Position numbers and translations under genes: made by a program. Below the pieces are notes generated by a model. That model was given only the letters and a program-made list of their open reading frames with translations. It made no database searches and was not told the DNA's origin. From the NCBI GenBank assembly GCA_963719025.1, contig CAVRBK010000002.1, positions 1 through 22,628 of the forward strand: a stretch of DNA of 22,628 nt, in the 5' to 3' direction. Of this stretch, positions 7,150 to 15,280 are shown piece by piece; the stretch's first letter is position 1, and the number at the start of each line of letters is the position of its first letter. The stretch is from Thiosocius sp963719025. Lineage in GTDB: Bacteria > Pseudomonadota > Gammaproteobacteria > Chromatiales > Chromatiaceae.

Positions 7150-8448
7150 TCAGGCGATAAACCGCGTCAGCAGGGCCATCGGATCGACACCTTCGGGCAG
7201 CTGCACCTGAACCTCCCAGCCCCCCCCGGGTGCCTCGTCCAGCGGTTCACCGTGTTTATCCCGCATGGCCTCGAGACGGAAGCGCGCGTTACCCCGCGGA
7301 GACACGAGTTCCATCTCGTCGCCGACGCGGAACTTGTTCTTGACCAGCAACTGCGACAGTCCGGTCGCCGGATCCCTCCCGGTCACCTCGGCCACGAACT
7401 GGGAGCGGGTACTGCTGGATGCACCCTGTCGATAGCTCTGCATCTCGTCGCTTTCGTGGCGCTGGAAGAATCCATCGGTGTAACCGCGGTTCGAGAGGTT
7501 CTCCAGCTCGGACAGCAGTCCAGGGTCGAACGGCCTGCCCGACACCGCGTTGTCGATCGCCTGCCGATACACCTGCGTGGTGCGCGCGGTGTAGTAGTGT
7601 GATTTGGTTCGCCCCTCGATCTTCAGGCAGTCGATACCGATCTCGGCCAGGCGCTGCACATGTTCCACCGCGCGCAGATCACGCGAGTTCATGATGTAGG
7701 TGCCGTGCTCGTCCTCGAAGATCGGCATGAACTCGCCCGGCCGACCACGCTCTTCGAGGTAGTAGACCTCGTCGGCCTTCGGGTGGCGCTTGATCTCGGA
7801 TACCGGCACCTCGGCCACGGCATCCAGATCCTCGCGCGCGATCTTGTAGTCCCAGCGACAGGAATTGGTACAGGTTCCCTGGTTCGCATCGCGATGATTG
7901 AAATAACCGGACAACAGGCAGCGACCGGAATAGGCAATGCACAGCGCGCCGTGGACGAACACCTCGATCTCCATGTCCGGACAGGCCTGGCGGATCTCCG
8001 CGACCTCGTCGAGCGACAACTCGCGCGACAGGATCACCCGGCTAAGCCCCACCGACTGCCAGAATTTCACCCCGGCGGCGTTGACCGTATTGGCCTGTAC
8101 CGACAGATGTATCGGCATCTCCGGCCAGCGCTCGCGCACCAGCATGATCAGGCCCGGATCGGCCATGATCAGCGCGTCCGGGCGCATCTCGATCACCGGC
8201 GCGATGTCGTCGACGAAGGTCTTCAGCTTCGCGCCATGCGGCATCACGTTGGTTGCGACGAAGAACTGCTTGCCGAGGCGACGCGCCTCGTCGATCCCGA
8301 TACGCAGGTTGTCCTCGAGAAAATCGTTGTTGCGCACCCGCAGGCTGTAACGCGGCATGCCGGCGTACACCGCATCCGCACCGTAGGCATAGGCGTAGCG
8401 CATATTGCGCAGGGTACCGGCAGGGGCAAGCAACTCAGGGACTTTCAT
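7150..8448 (-). CDS. trhP: TrhP/YegQ: U32 family protein for prephenate-dependent tRNA uridine hydroxylation
   Basis: This 432-aa cytoplasmic protein is a U32 'peptidase' family member of the YegQ type. In Escherichia coli this protein (TrhP) is needed for 5-hydroxyuridine formation at tRNA position 34, using prephenate. The N-terminus KVPELLAPAGTLRNMRYAYA starts the TIM-barrel domain. The signature VHGALCIAYSGRCLLSGY contains Cys170 and Cys177, and NQGTCTNSCRW adds Cys193 and Cys197; together these fit the [4Fe-4S] ligands of the family. The C-terminal part (about 350-432) is the beta-barrel extension. Length is close to the roughly 450 aa of YegQ. It is followed by no same-strand gene, and the DUF389 gene lies 80 bases upstream. 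Confidence 0.9.
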   Translation of the reverse strand: MKVPELLAPAGTLRNMRYAYAYGADAVYAGMPRYSLRVRNNDFLEDNLRIGIDEARRLGKQFFVATNVMPHGAKLKTFVDDIAPVIEMRPDALIMADPGLIMLVRERWPEMPIHLSVQANTVNAAGVKFWQSVGLSRVILSRELSLDEVAEIRQACPDMEIEVFVHGALCIAYSGRCLLSGYFNHRDANQGTCTNSCRWDYKIAREDLDAVAEVPVSEIKRHPKADEVYYLEERGRPGEFMPIFEDEHGTYIMNSRDLRAVEHVQRLAEIGIDCLKIEGRTKSHYYTARTTQVYRQAIDNAVSGRPFDPGLLSELENLSNRGYTDGFFQRHESDEMQSYRQGASSSTRSQFVAEVTGRDPATGLSQLLVKNKFRVGDEMELVSPRGNARFRLEAMRDKHGEPLDEAPGGGWEVQVQLPEGVDPMALLTRFIA

Positions 8449-8528
8449 GGCGAATAACCGTGGGCAGAAGTCAGGCTGGGATTATGTCGCAATTCGCCAC
8501 CCGGGCGAAAACCGGGATATGGCGGTAA

Positions 8529-9524
8529 TCAATAAAGTGCGCGACTGCGAAGCAGCACAATAGCAACCAACAGCAACAGCAAGCCCATCCAGATGACGTT
8601 GTAAAAGGTCGTCGACTGCCGTGCCTTCTCCCGCTCGTGCCAGGTGCGGGGTGCCACCCCTTTGAAGATAAAGACAATCTTGGCGGCAACGATCACGCAG
8701 ACGACATTGACCGCCAGCAACAGCATGGCGCCCAGTGCCAGCTGGTGATGACCGGCTCCGAGCAACATCCCCAGGGTCGCGGTCGGGGGCAGCAGGGCCA
8801 CCGCCACCATGACACCGACCAGCGTGGTCGAAAGCCCGGTGGTCAGCGACAATACCGCCGCCGCCCCAGAGGCCAGCGCCAGCGCCACACCGTCGAGGCC
8901 GACATCGGTGCGCGACAGGATCTCGGCACTGGCAATCAACATCTCGCCGCGGCCAATATCCACCGGCCACAGGATACCGATCATCAATGACACCAGGAAT
9001 GCCAGGCCAAGCCCGCTGATCGCCGTCCTGAATGCCGACCACACCAGCTTCGGGTCTCCCAGCGATGACCCAAACGCCAGTGCAATAATCGGCCCCAGCA
9101 ATGGGGCGATCACCATCGCACCGATCACCACCGCGATGTTGTCCTCGATCAGGCCGATCGCCGCGACCACGGTCGAAAGAAAGGCCAGCAGCAGGTAGTT
9201 GCTGTCGATCCGTGCGCCCTTCTCGATCTGGCTGTACAGCTCCTCGCGGGTGGCCTGTGTCTCCTTCGCACCGTCTTCCTGTTCGCGTGGCAAAACCGTG
9301 TCGACCGGAAGCACCACGATCCGCGCGTCTTCGCTGCTGCCTAGAATATGCTGCAGTGCATCCATAACCGGTTGACGTGCCGCATCGTTGACCAGCATGC
9401 GGAAGGCGCGTCGCCCATCCTCGGCCTGGGCGCCCCACCAGTAGTCGGTGACCTCGTGATGGTCTGCGATACCGGCAAGCGTATCGCTGTAACCGGCATC
9501 GGCGATGATCTCGATCAGGCGCAT
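8529..9524 (-). CDS. DUF389 / TIGR00341 family integral membrane protein
   Basis: This 331-aa inner-membrane protein has a soluble N-terminal part (about 1-100, starting MRLIEIIADAGYSDT) and a C-terminal membrane part with about six hydrophobic segments between residues 110 and 325. The core IEDNIAVVIGAMVIAPLLGP is the recognisable DUF389 signature, and a second SAAAVLSL-like Gly/Ala-rich helix pair and an LLPPTATLGMLLG loop also fit. The function of the family is not established. The start ATG 9522-9524 gives the complete N-terminal domain. It is separated by 80 bases from trhP downstream and by 235 bases from the soe operon upstream, so it is probably its own unit. Confidence 0.85.
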   Translation of the reverse strand: MRLIEIIADAGYSDTLAGIADHHEVTDYWWGAQAEDGRRAFRMLVNDAARQPVMDALQHILGSSEDARIVVLPVDTVLPREQEDGAKETQATREELYSQIEKGARIDSNYLLLAFLSTVVAAIGLIEDNIAVVIGAMVIAPLLGPIIALAFGSSLGDPKLVWSAFRTAISGLGLAFLVSLMIGILWPVDIGRGEMLIASAEILSRTDVGLDGVALALASGAAAVLSLTTGLSTTLVGVMVAVALLPPTATLGMLLGAGHHQLALGAMLLLAVNVVCVIVAAKIVFIFKGVAPRTWHEREKARQSTTFYNVIWMGLLLLLVAIVLLRSRALY

Positions 9525-9720
9525 GCGACAGTTTCTCTCGCGGCTATGGGAGGTATTGAGACGCGATTCTAACCTGACATCAGCATGCAGGCGGGACGCT
9601 CGACTGGCGCCCCTTGGGAAAGCATGGACAGCGGATCAGGCAACGGCGGGGAAACCGGGGCGCGCCCTCGTGCACAGCCGGGCCGGTCTGGCCGAGCGAT
9701 AGACCCGACGACTCAAGATG

Positions 9721-9743
9721 GCGCGTGTCGTTCAGACACGCGC
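9721..9743 (-). terminator. Perfect 9-bp hairpin just downstream of soeC
   Basis: GCGCGTGTC (9721-9729) and GACACGCGC (9735-9743) are exact reverse complements around a five-base loop. The hairpin begins 16 bases beyond the soeC stop codon in the direction of transcription. It is a good candidate for the 3' end of the soe transcript, as a terminator or a structure that protects the mRNA end. A U-run is not seen, so intrinsic termination is uncertain. Confidence 0.5.
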
Positions 9744-9759
9744 GAAAGCCGGCCTGGGG

Positions 9760-10752
9760 CTAGGCGATGGACTGGTAGTACAGGTTCTGCGGATGCTTGG
9801 CCTCGGCGAAGAAGTACCAGCGCTCGGCCAGCAGACCGATGTACTGCACCGCGAAGGCGAGGATCGGCAGGTAGGTCGACTCCAGCGCATTCGAGGCCCC
9901 CAGCAGGGCGACCGGCACCAGGAACACCGTAATCATGAAAAACGCCTTGATCAGGCGGAGGACAATGTCGCTCTTGCCATGGAAAAACTCGCGCGTGTTG
10001 AACGAGCCACCCATGAAGCCCATGGATTTCTGCTTGATGTTGGTATGGCGAACACCGATGGCGCTGCGCAACGTCGATTTGTGCTTGATCCGGCCGTTGC
10101 GATAGATCGCGAAGCCGCGCGTGATCGCCGCCAGCACGGTGAACGACACTGCCCAGGCGCCGAAGAACCCGACCAGGTGCACCTGGGTCCAGGCAGAAAA
10201 CGCGGCGGCCAGGGTAAAGCCGGAGGCCAGGCCGAACAGGATGAAATTGGCCACGGTCAACGGGCTGTGCCATTCCTGCAGGAAACGTACGCTGGCATAG
10301 ATCATCGCCGTACTCACATACAGGACCAACGACGTCACCGCACCTATCACGCCAAGCAGCAGACTGGGATCGACCGGGATCTGTCCCTTGATGACGAACA
10401 TCGGCTCGGTCAATTCGAGGTAGTGCGCGAGGCCGTAGAAAAACACCAGTCCCATGAAGGCCGGCAGTGCGATCAGTTCGCGCGACAGCCACGAGGTGCG
10501 CCACTGGGTGACGCCACGCCAGGCGCGGGTAAGAAAGTAACTCGGCTTACCGAGGTGAAATACCGCGGCAACGAGGCCGAGCAGCAGCAGCACCATCGCC
10601 ACGAAGCTGCCCATGGCATAAAAAGTGACACTGTCCTGCGGTTCGAGCAGGTTGGCCAGCGAATACACCTGACCGGTCACCAGCGCCATGAACAGGCCCT
10701 GCCCTGCGCCGATCAGCGTGGTCAGAAAGATTACGGAAAATGCAGGATGCAT
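9760..10752 (-). CDS. soeC: SoeC: membrane anchor subunit of sulfite:quinone oxidoreductase (DmsC-like)
   Basis: This 330-aa polytopic inner-membrane protein has about eight hydrophobic helices spread over the whole length, beginning MHPAFSVIFLTTLIGAGQGL. The pattern, including a HLGKPSYFLTRAWRG loop after helix 2 and TSWLSRE, fits the DmsC-type anchor subunit of complex iron-sulfur molybdoenzymes. It should hold SoeB at the cytoplasmic face of the membrane and pass electrons to quinone. The start is ATG 10750-10752 with CTGGAG eight bases upstream. It lies 27 bases after soeB, in the same operon. Assignment to sulfite oxidation rather than DMSO reduction rests on the partner subunits SoeA and SoeB. 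Confidence 0.88.
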   Translation of the reverse strand: MHPAFSVIFLTTLIGAGQGLFMALVTGQVYSLANLLEPQDSVTFYAMGSFVAMVLLLLGLVAAVFHLGKPSYFLTRAWRGVTQWRTSWLSRELIALPAFMGLVFFYGLAHYLELTEPMFVIKGQIPVDPSLLLGVIGAVTSLVLYVSTAMIYASVRFLQEWHSPLTVANFILFGLASGFTLAAAFSAWTQVHLVGFFGAWAVSFTVLAAITRGFAIYRNGRIKHKSTLRSAIGVRHTNIKQKSMGFMGGSFNTREFFHGKSDIVLRLIKAFFMITVFLVPVALLGASNALESTYLPILAFAVQYIGLLAERWYFFAEAKHPQNLYYQSIA

Positions 10753-10779
10753 AACTTACTCCAGGCCCATGACCATTGA

Positions 10780-11502
10780 TCAGAACGACACGTCGTCGAG
10801 GGTATCGCCCTCGGCCGCCGGCAGCGGCGCCTCTTTGCTGAGCGGATTGTCCGCGCGCTCAAGTTCGTCGTCGAAGATCTGAATACGGGTTTTGCGACGT
10901 GGCAGATAATGGTTGGCCGGTTGGGTACCCCACTCCGGCATCAACTGGTAACCGCCGTTCTCGTGAATCGCGATAGACACCTCGGTACTCGGATCATGCA
11001 CATCACCGAACAGCCGCGCACTGGTCGGACAGGCCAGCACACAGGCCGGCTTGCGTTCGCTTTCCGGCAGACTCTGGTCGGTGACCCGATCGATACACAG
11101 GGTGCATTTCTTCATCACCTTCTGTTTCTCGTCGAGCTCGCGAGCGCCGTAGGGGCAGGCCCAGGAGCAATATTTGCACCCGATGCATTTGTCGTAATCG
11201 ACCAGCACCACGCCGTCGGCCTCACGCTTGTAAGAGGCCCCGGTCGGGCACACCGGCACGCAGGGCGGCTCTTCACAGTGCAGGCAGCTCTTCGGAAAGT
11301 GCACCGTCTCGGTGTTCGGAAACTCACCAACCTCGAACGTCTGTACGCGGTTGAAGAAGGTACCGGTCGGATCGGCGTCGTATGGCCGCTGGTCGACCAT
11401 GGAACCGGCCCACCCGGAGGTGTTCCATTCCTTGCACGAAGTCACGCAGGCGTGACAGCCCACGCAGACGTTCAGATCAATTACCAATGCGAGTTGTGTC
11501 AT
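10780..11502 (-). CDS. soeB: SoeB: four-cluster [4Fe-4S] electron-transfer subunit
   Basis: This 240-aa cytoplasmic Fe-S protein carries sixteen cysteines in four ferredoxin-type groups: Cys13/16/19/23, Cys73/76/81/85, Cys106/109/112/116 and Cys133/136/154/158. These bind four [4Fe-4S] clusters that would carry electrons from the molybdopterin site of SoeA to SoeC. The start is ATG 11500-11502 (MTQLALVIDLNVC), chosen because AAGAGAG lies about nine bases upstream and because this N-terminus runs directly into the first cluster motif. An in-frame TTG eight codons upstream is open but overlaps that ribosome binding site. No Tat or Sec signal is present, as expected for a cytoplasmic complex. 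soeA ends 118 bases upstream, an unusually wide gap for this operon, filled by a repeat-like element. Confidence 0.9.
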   Translation of the reverse strand: MTQLALVIDLNVCVGCHACVTSCKEWNTSGWAGSMVDQRPYDADPTGTFFNRVQTFEVGEFPNTETVHFPKSCLHCEEPPCVPVCPTGASYKREADGVVLVDYDKCIGCKYCSWACPYGARELDEKQKVMKKCTLCIDRVTDQSLPESERKPACVLACPTSARLFGDVHDPSTEVSIAIHENGGYQLMPEWGTQPANHYLPRRKTRIQIFDDELERADNPLSKEAPLPAAEGDTLDDVSF

Positions 11503-11526
11503 TTCGAATTCTCTCTTTGGACCCAA

Positions 11527-11615
11527 AGGTCACAAGGAAACGCACGCAGCCGTCGTCGACTCGTTGAAAATGCCTGCGTGCCCTGCGCTCCTCCGCGTTC
11601 TCTGCGTCCTTAGGT
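11527..11615 (-). repeat. Degenerate repeat-like intergenic element with a hairpin between soeA and soeB
   Basis: The spacer between soeA and soeB contains, on the minus strand, imperfect units of the type (A)GGACGCAG, GAACGCGGAG, GAGCGCAG and GGCACGCAG, followed by GCACGCAG (plus-strand 11574-11581) pairing exactly with CTGCGTGC (11542-11549) across a 24-base loop. From memory, sequences with this ACGCAGAG/ACGCGGAG texture occur as dispersed intergenic elements in many bacterial genomes; that recognition is not verified here. The hairpin sits inside the operon and could adjust the amount of SoeB/SoeC mRNA relative to SoeA. Confidence 0.45.
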
Positions 11616-11620
11616 GTTCT

Positions 11621-14527
11621 TCACTCGATACCCGTCTTGCGGCGGAACATGCCGGCGAAATACGCCTGCCACTTGCCGCGCTTGCCATCCTGCCCCGGTA
11701 CACGTCGTTGCGGACGGAACTGCGGGAAGGTCGCATTGGGTTCGCTGTCGTCGGCCTTGTAGACCTTCACCCGCACATCGAACCACGCCGCCTGGCCGGT
11801 CACCGGATCCGAGTTGGACAGGTGATCGCCAGCCTCACTGGGCGGCAGTTCCTCGGCGATGATGTGGTTGAGCAGGAAGCCCTTCTGCGACTCGTTGGCC
11901 TTGGGATGCAGTCCCCAGGCGCCCGCTGCCTTGCCGATCGCGTTCCAGGTCCAGACCGTGCCGGGCTCGACCGATTCGGAGAAGCGCGCCATGCAGCGCA
12001 CCTTGCCGTGCGGAGACTCGCACCACACCCAGTCACCGTCTTCAAAACCGTTCGCCGCACCCACCTTGGGGCTGAGGAACAGGTAGTTATGGGTATGGAT
12101 CTGCCGCAGCCAGGCATTCTGGCTGTCCCAGGAGTGGTACATCGCCATCGGACGCTGGGTGAGCGCATTCAGCGGGTACTCGTGGGTATCGATCAACTCC
12201 GATTCGAGGGTCTCATGATAGAAGGGCAGCGGATCGAAATAGGTCTCGACACGCTTGGCCAGGTGCGCCGGCGGCTGCTTGCCGGGACGCTTGCCCTGCG
12301 CGGCCAGGCGAAACTTCTGCAGCACCTCGGAGTACAGGTGCACATTGATCGGCTCGGCATAGCGCGTCATGCCATGGGCACGCGCCCACTCCAGGTAACC
12401 CTTGTTCCAGTTACGCATGTACTGGTAAGACTTGGGCAAGACGTAATGGAACACGCAGTTGTTCTTGGCGTACATCTCCCACTGGCGCGGGTTCGGCTCG
12501 CCCTTGAGGAACTTCTCGCCACCCTTGCCGCGCCAGCCCGACAGGAAGCCGATACCCGAGCCCGGTGAGGTTTCGAAGTTGACGACGAAATCCGGGTAGT
12601 CACGAAACTTGCGCGTGCCATCTTCGGTGACGAAGGCCGGCAGGCCGAGACGGGTACCGATCTCGATCAGTACATCCTGGAACGGCTTGCAGTCACCTTT
12701 CGGCGCCACCACCGGCACACGTACCGAATCGCAGGGACCGTCGAACTCGGAGATCGGCCGATCCAGCATGGACAAGGCGTCGTGACGCTCAAGATAGGTG
12801 GTATCCGGCAGCACCAGGTCGGCGAACGCGACGGTCTCGGACTGGAAGGCATCGCAGACGATGATGTACGGGATCTTGTATTCGCCGTCCTCATCCTTGT
12901 CGACCAGCATCTCGCGCACCTTGGCGGTGTTCATCGACGAGTTCCAGGCCATGTTCGCCATGAACAGCAGCAGGGTGTCGATCTTGTACGGATCGCCGCG
13001 CCATGCATTGGTGATCACGTTGTGCATCAGGCCGTGCACCGACAACGGGTATTCCCAGGAGAACGCCTTGTCGAGGCGCACCGGCTTGCCGTCGTCGTCG
13101 ACGAACAGGTCGTTCGGATCGGCCGGCCAGCCCAGCGGCATACCGTCGAGCGGGGTGTTCGGCTGCACACCGTCGGGGCTGTTCGGCGGCTTCGGGCACG
13201 GCGGGATCGGACGCGGGAACGGCGCCTTGTGACGGAAGCCGCCCGGGCGGTCGATCGTACCCAGCAGGGTCATCAGCACGGCGAGTGCGCGGATGGTCTG
13301 GAAACCGTTGGAGTGCGCGGCCAGGCCACGCATCGAATGGAAGGCCACCGGGCTGCCGCTTACGGTGTCGTGATCGCGGCCCCAGACATCGGTCCACTGG
13401 ATCGGCAGTTCGATCTTCTGGTCGCGCGCGGTCACACCCATCTCGTGGGCCAGGCGCTTGATCGTCTCGACCGGGATACCGGTGATGCCGGCCGCCCACT
13501 CGGGGGTGTATTCCTCGACCCGTTCCTTGAGCATCTGGAACGCGGTCTTGACCGGCTTGCCTTCGACCTCGTAACTGCCGAGCAGGAACGGATCGCAGCC
13601 CTCGCAACGCACGTCGACCGGGCCGTTGGTCTTGCGATCCCACCACAGCTTGTTCTGCGGATCGAAACAACCCTCTTCCACCGGCTTCTCGGTACGGATG
13701 AACATGCCGTAGTCATCCGATGCCGCATCCAGATTGATCAACTCGGCGGCGTTGGTGTAGTCGACCAGGAAGTCGCGATCGTACAGACCCTGCTTGATCA
13801 GCTCGTGGGTGATCGCCAGCATCAGCGCGCCGTCGGTGCCCGGCTTGATCGGCACCCATTCATCGGCGATCGCCGAGTAACCGGTGCGCACCGGGTTGAC
13901 CGAGATGAAGCGGCCACCGCGACGCTTGAACTTCGCGATCGCGATCTTCAGCGGGTTGGAGTGGTGGTCTTCGGCGGTGCCGATCATCACGAACAGCTTG
14001 GCGCGATCGAGGTCGGGGCCACCAAACTCCCAGAACGAGCCGCCGATGGTGTAGATCATGCCGGCGGCCATGTTGACCGAACAGAAACCGCCATGCGCCG
14101 CGTAGTTCGGCGTGCCGAACTGCTTGGCGAACATGCCGGTCAGGGCCTGCATCTGGTCGCGCCCGGTGAACAGGGCGAACTTCTTGGGATCTTCGGCGCG
14201 CAGCTTGCTCAGCCGCTCTTCCATGATCTTGAACGCCTGATCCCAGGAGATCTCCTCGAAATCAGACTCGCCGCGCGCCGCGCCGACCCGGCGCATCAGG
14301 GGCTTGGTCAGGCGTGCCGGCGAGTACTGCTTCATGATGCCGGAGGCACCCTTGGCGCAGATCACCCCCTTGTTCAGCGGGTGATCAGGATTGCCCTCGA
14401 TGTAGCGAACCTCGCCATCACGCAGGGTGACGCGGATACCGCAACGGCAGGCACACATGTAGCAGGTCGTGTTCTTGACCTCTTTCCTGCCTGTCTCGGA
14501 GTCATCGTGCAGAACGGGATCCAACAT
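11621..14527 (-). CDS. soeA: SoeA: molybdopterin catalytic subunit of cytoplasmic sulfite:quinone oxidoreductase
   Basis: This 968-aa protein is a member of the DMSO-reductase family of bis-MGD molybdoenzymes and should oxidise sulfite to sulfate. The N-terminal [4Fe-4S] site is Cys22-x2-Cys25-x3-Cys29-x27-Cys57, followed by KGASGIMKQYSPARL. Cys149 in HGGFCSVNMAAG is the likely molybdenum ligand. The molybdopterin domains fill residues 80-780 (WEFGG, GTAEDHHSNP, VNPVRTGYSAIADEW, HSMRGLAAHSNG), and the C-terminal molydopterin dinucleotide-binding domain is at about 800-930. There is no twin-arginine signal, which separates it from the exported polysulfide and thiosulfate reductase subunits (PsrA, PhsA) and fits the SoeA of purple sulfur bacteria. 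The start is ATG 14525-14527 with a purine run nearby. It is first in the operon soeA-soeB-soeC, with a plausible promoter at 14583-14611. Confidence 0.9.
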   Translation of the reverse strand: MLDPVLHDDSETGRKEVKNTTCYMCACRCGIRVTLRDGEVRYIEGNPDHPLNKGVICAKGASGIMKQYSPARLTKPLMRRVGAARGESDFEEISWDQAFKIMEERLSKLRAEDPKKFALFTGRDQMQALTGMFAKQFGTPNYAAHGGFCSVNMAAGMIYTIGGSFWEFGGPDLDRAKLFVMIGTAEDHHSNPLKIAIAKFKRRGGRFISVNPVRTGYSAIADEWVPIKPGTDGALMLAITHELIKQGLYDRDFLVDYTNAAELINLDAASDDYGMFIRTEKPVEEGCFDPQNKLWWDRKTNGPVDVRCEGCDPFLLGSYEVEGKPVKTAFQMLKERVEEYTPEWAAGITGIPVETIKRLAHEMGVTARDQKIELPIQWTDVWGRDHDTVSGSPVAFHSMRGLAAHSNGFQTIRALAVLMTLLGTIDRPGGFRHKAPFPRPIPPCPKPPNSPDGVQPNTPLDGMPLGWPADPNDLFVDDDGKPVRLDKAFSWEYPLSVHGLMHNVITNAWRGDPYKIDTLLLFMANMAWNSSMNTAKVREMLVDKDEDGEYKIPYIIVCDAFQSETVAFADLVLPDTTYLERHDALSMLDRPISEFDGPCDSVRVPVVAPKGDCKPFQDVLIEIGTRLGLPAFVTEDGTRKFRDYPDFVVNFETSPGSGIGFLSGWRGKGGEKFLKGEPNPRQWEMYAKNNCVFHYVLPKSYQYMRNWNKGYLEWARAHGMTRYAEPINVHLYSEVLQKFRLAAQGKRPGKQPPAHLAKRVETYFDPLPFYHETLESELIDTHEYPLNALTQRPMAMYHSWDSQNAWLRQIHTHNYLFLSPKVGAANGFEDGDWVWCESPHGKVRCMARFSESVEPGTVWTWNAIGKAAGAWGLHPKANESQKGFLLNHIIAEELPPSEAGDHLSNSDPVTGQAAWFDVRVKVYKADDSEPNATFPQFRPQRRVPGQDGKRGKWQAYFAGMFRRKTGIE

Positions 14528-14548
14528 ACCCTAAGCCCTTGTTTTATG

Positions 14549-14560
14549 ACCTGTTCAGGT
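14549..14560. promoter_or_regulatory. 12-bp palindrome in the soeA leader, possible operator
   Basis: ACCTG and CAGGT are exact reverse complements around a two-base centre (TT on the plus strand). The site lies 22-33 bases upstream of the soeA start and downstream of the predicted transcription start, a position where a repressor would block elongation. No regulator gene is adjacent. The arms are only five bases, so chance is possible. Confidence 0.3.
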
Positions 14561-14582
14561 TCTTTTATGAATACAGACTAAC

Positions 14583-14611
14583 ATTCTAATATTCGCTGTG
14601 ACTAATATCAA
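14583..14611 (-). promoter_or_regulatory. Sigma70-like promoter for soeABC
   Basis: On the minus strand TTGATA (14606-14611, five of six matches to TTGACA) and TAGAAT (14583-14588, five of six matches to TATAAT) are separated by exactly 17 bases. The region is AT-rich against a GC-rich background. Transcription would begin near 14576, giving a leader of about 50 bases before the soeA ATG. This is the best sigma70-type match I found in the window. Confidence 0.55.
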
Positions 14612-14762
14612 TGTGCGAACAACCAAAAGTCTCTCGCTCAATTGGCGATGATGGCCCATCGGCCTGTTGAAAATACAGGAGAATGCTCAATAAGACAGAG
14701 GTTTAGGGAAGCGAGCCGGACAGTACCCTTACCCGGGCCATTGAAATACGCCAGGGCGCTGC

Positions 14763-15200
14763 TCAGTACTGAAACTTGCGGGTCACCTGGTAGCCATGCT
14801 GATCCGGCTTCCAGCCCCAGAAATACGCCTGCAGGTCACGCACCGCCTCGAGTTCGGCATCGCTGTACGAACGCGCGCTGAAGCCGCAGCCCATGGCCGA
14901 GCGCGCCTTGTTCCGGGTATCTTTGAACTCACTGCGAATCACGATCACGTAGGCGTGATCCAGGCTGCTCATGTTCTGCGCATGGCGCACGTCGAGGTGA
15001 CGGTCATAGTCTGCGAAGCCCTTACCGCGCAGCTCTTCCTCGGCCGCTTCCTGCGCCTCGACCGGATGCGTCTTGCCGTAGTGAAGGGCGTAGTCGAGGG
15101 TCCTGCCGTGATACTTGGCCATGACACAGGCGGCCCCTCCGGCGGACGCCAGTGGCGCGAAACCGAGCAATCCTGCCAAACACCACAACCGTATCCGCAT
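14763..15200 (-). CDS. Exported protein of unknown function, last gene of the aor cluster
   Basis: This 145-aa protein begins with a signal peptide (MRIRLW, hydrophobic core, LASA near residue 20), so the mature form should be periplasmic. I do not recognise the family. The mature part is charged and mostly helical, with two cysteines (Cys25 and Cys105) that could form one disulfide, an MGCGFSARSYSDAE segment at 103-116 and an aromatic C-terminus (YFWGWKPDQHGY, RKFQY). The start ATG 15198-15200 is chosen because the signal peptide begins there; the frame is open for 89 more codons upstream, but that stretch overlaps the 95-aa gene and looks non-coding. It lies 80 bases after that gene on the same strand. 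Whether it belongs to the aor operon or stands alone is unclear. Confidence 0.7.
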   Translation of the reverse strand: MRIRLWCLAGLLGFAPLASAGGAACVMAKYHGRTLDYALHYGKTHPVEAQEAAEEELRGKGFADYDRHLDVRHAQNMSSLDHAYVIVIRSEFKDTRNKARSAMGCGFSARSYSDAELEAVRDLQAYFWGWKPDQHGYQVTRKFQY

Positions 15201-15280
15201 CTTTCGATCCCGCCCCTGCCTGTTCACCAGGACATCGGGCGAACGGCCTGATTCTTTAACCGGCGGCATCCCCAGGCCGA

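Noticed and set aside
9718..10779. A 353-codon open frame on the plus strand
   Set aside because: It is antisense to soeC and rich in Gln, His and Arg, typical of a complement of membrane-protein codons.
11503..11526. A longer soeB start at an in-frame TTG
   Set aside because: The extra eight residues overlap the AAGAGAG ribosome binding site of the ATG at 11502, and the ATG gives the usual N-terminus.
12782..14581. A 599-codon open frame on the plus strand
   Set aside because: It lies fully antisense to soeA, whose cluster ligands, length and family match are clear. GC-rich genes commonly leave such open antisense frames.
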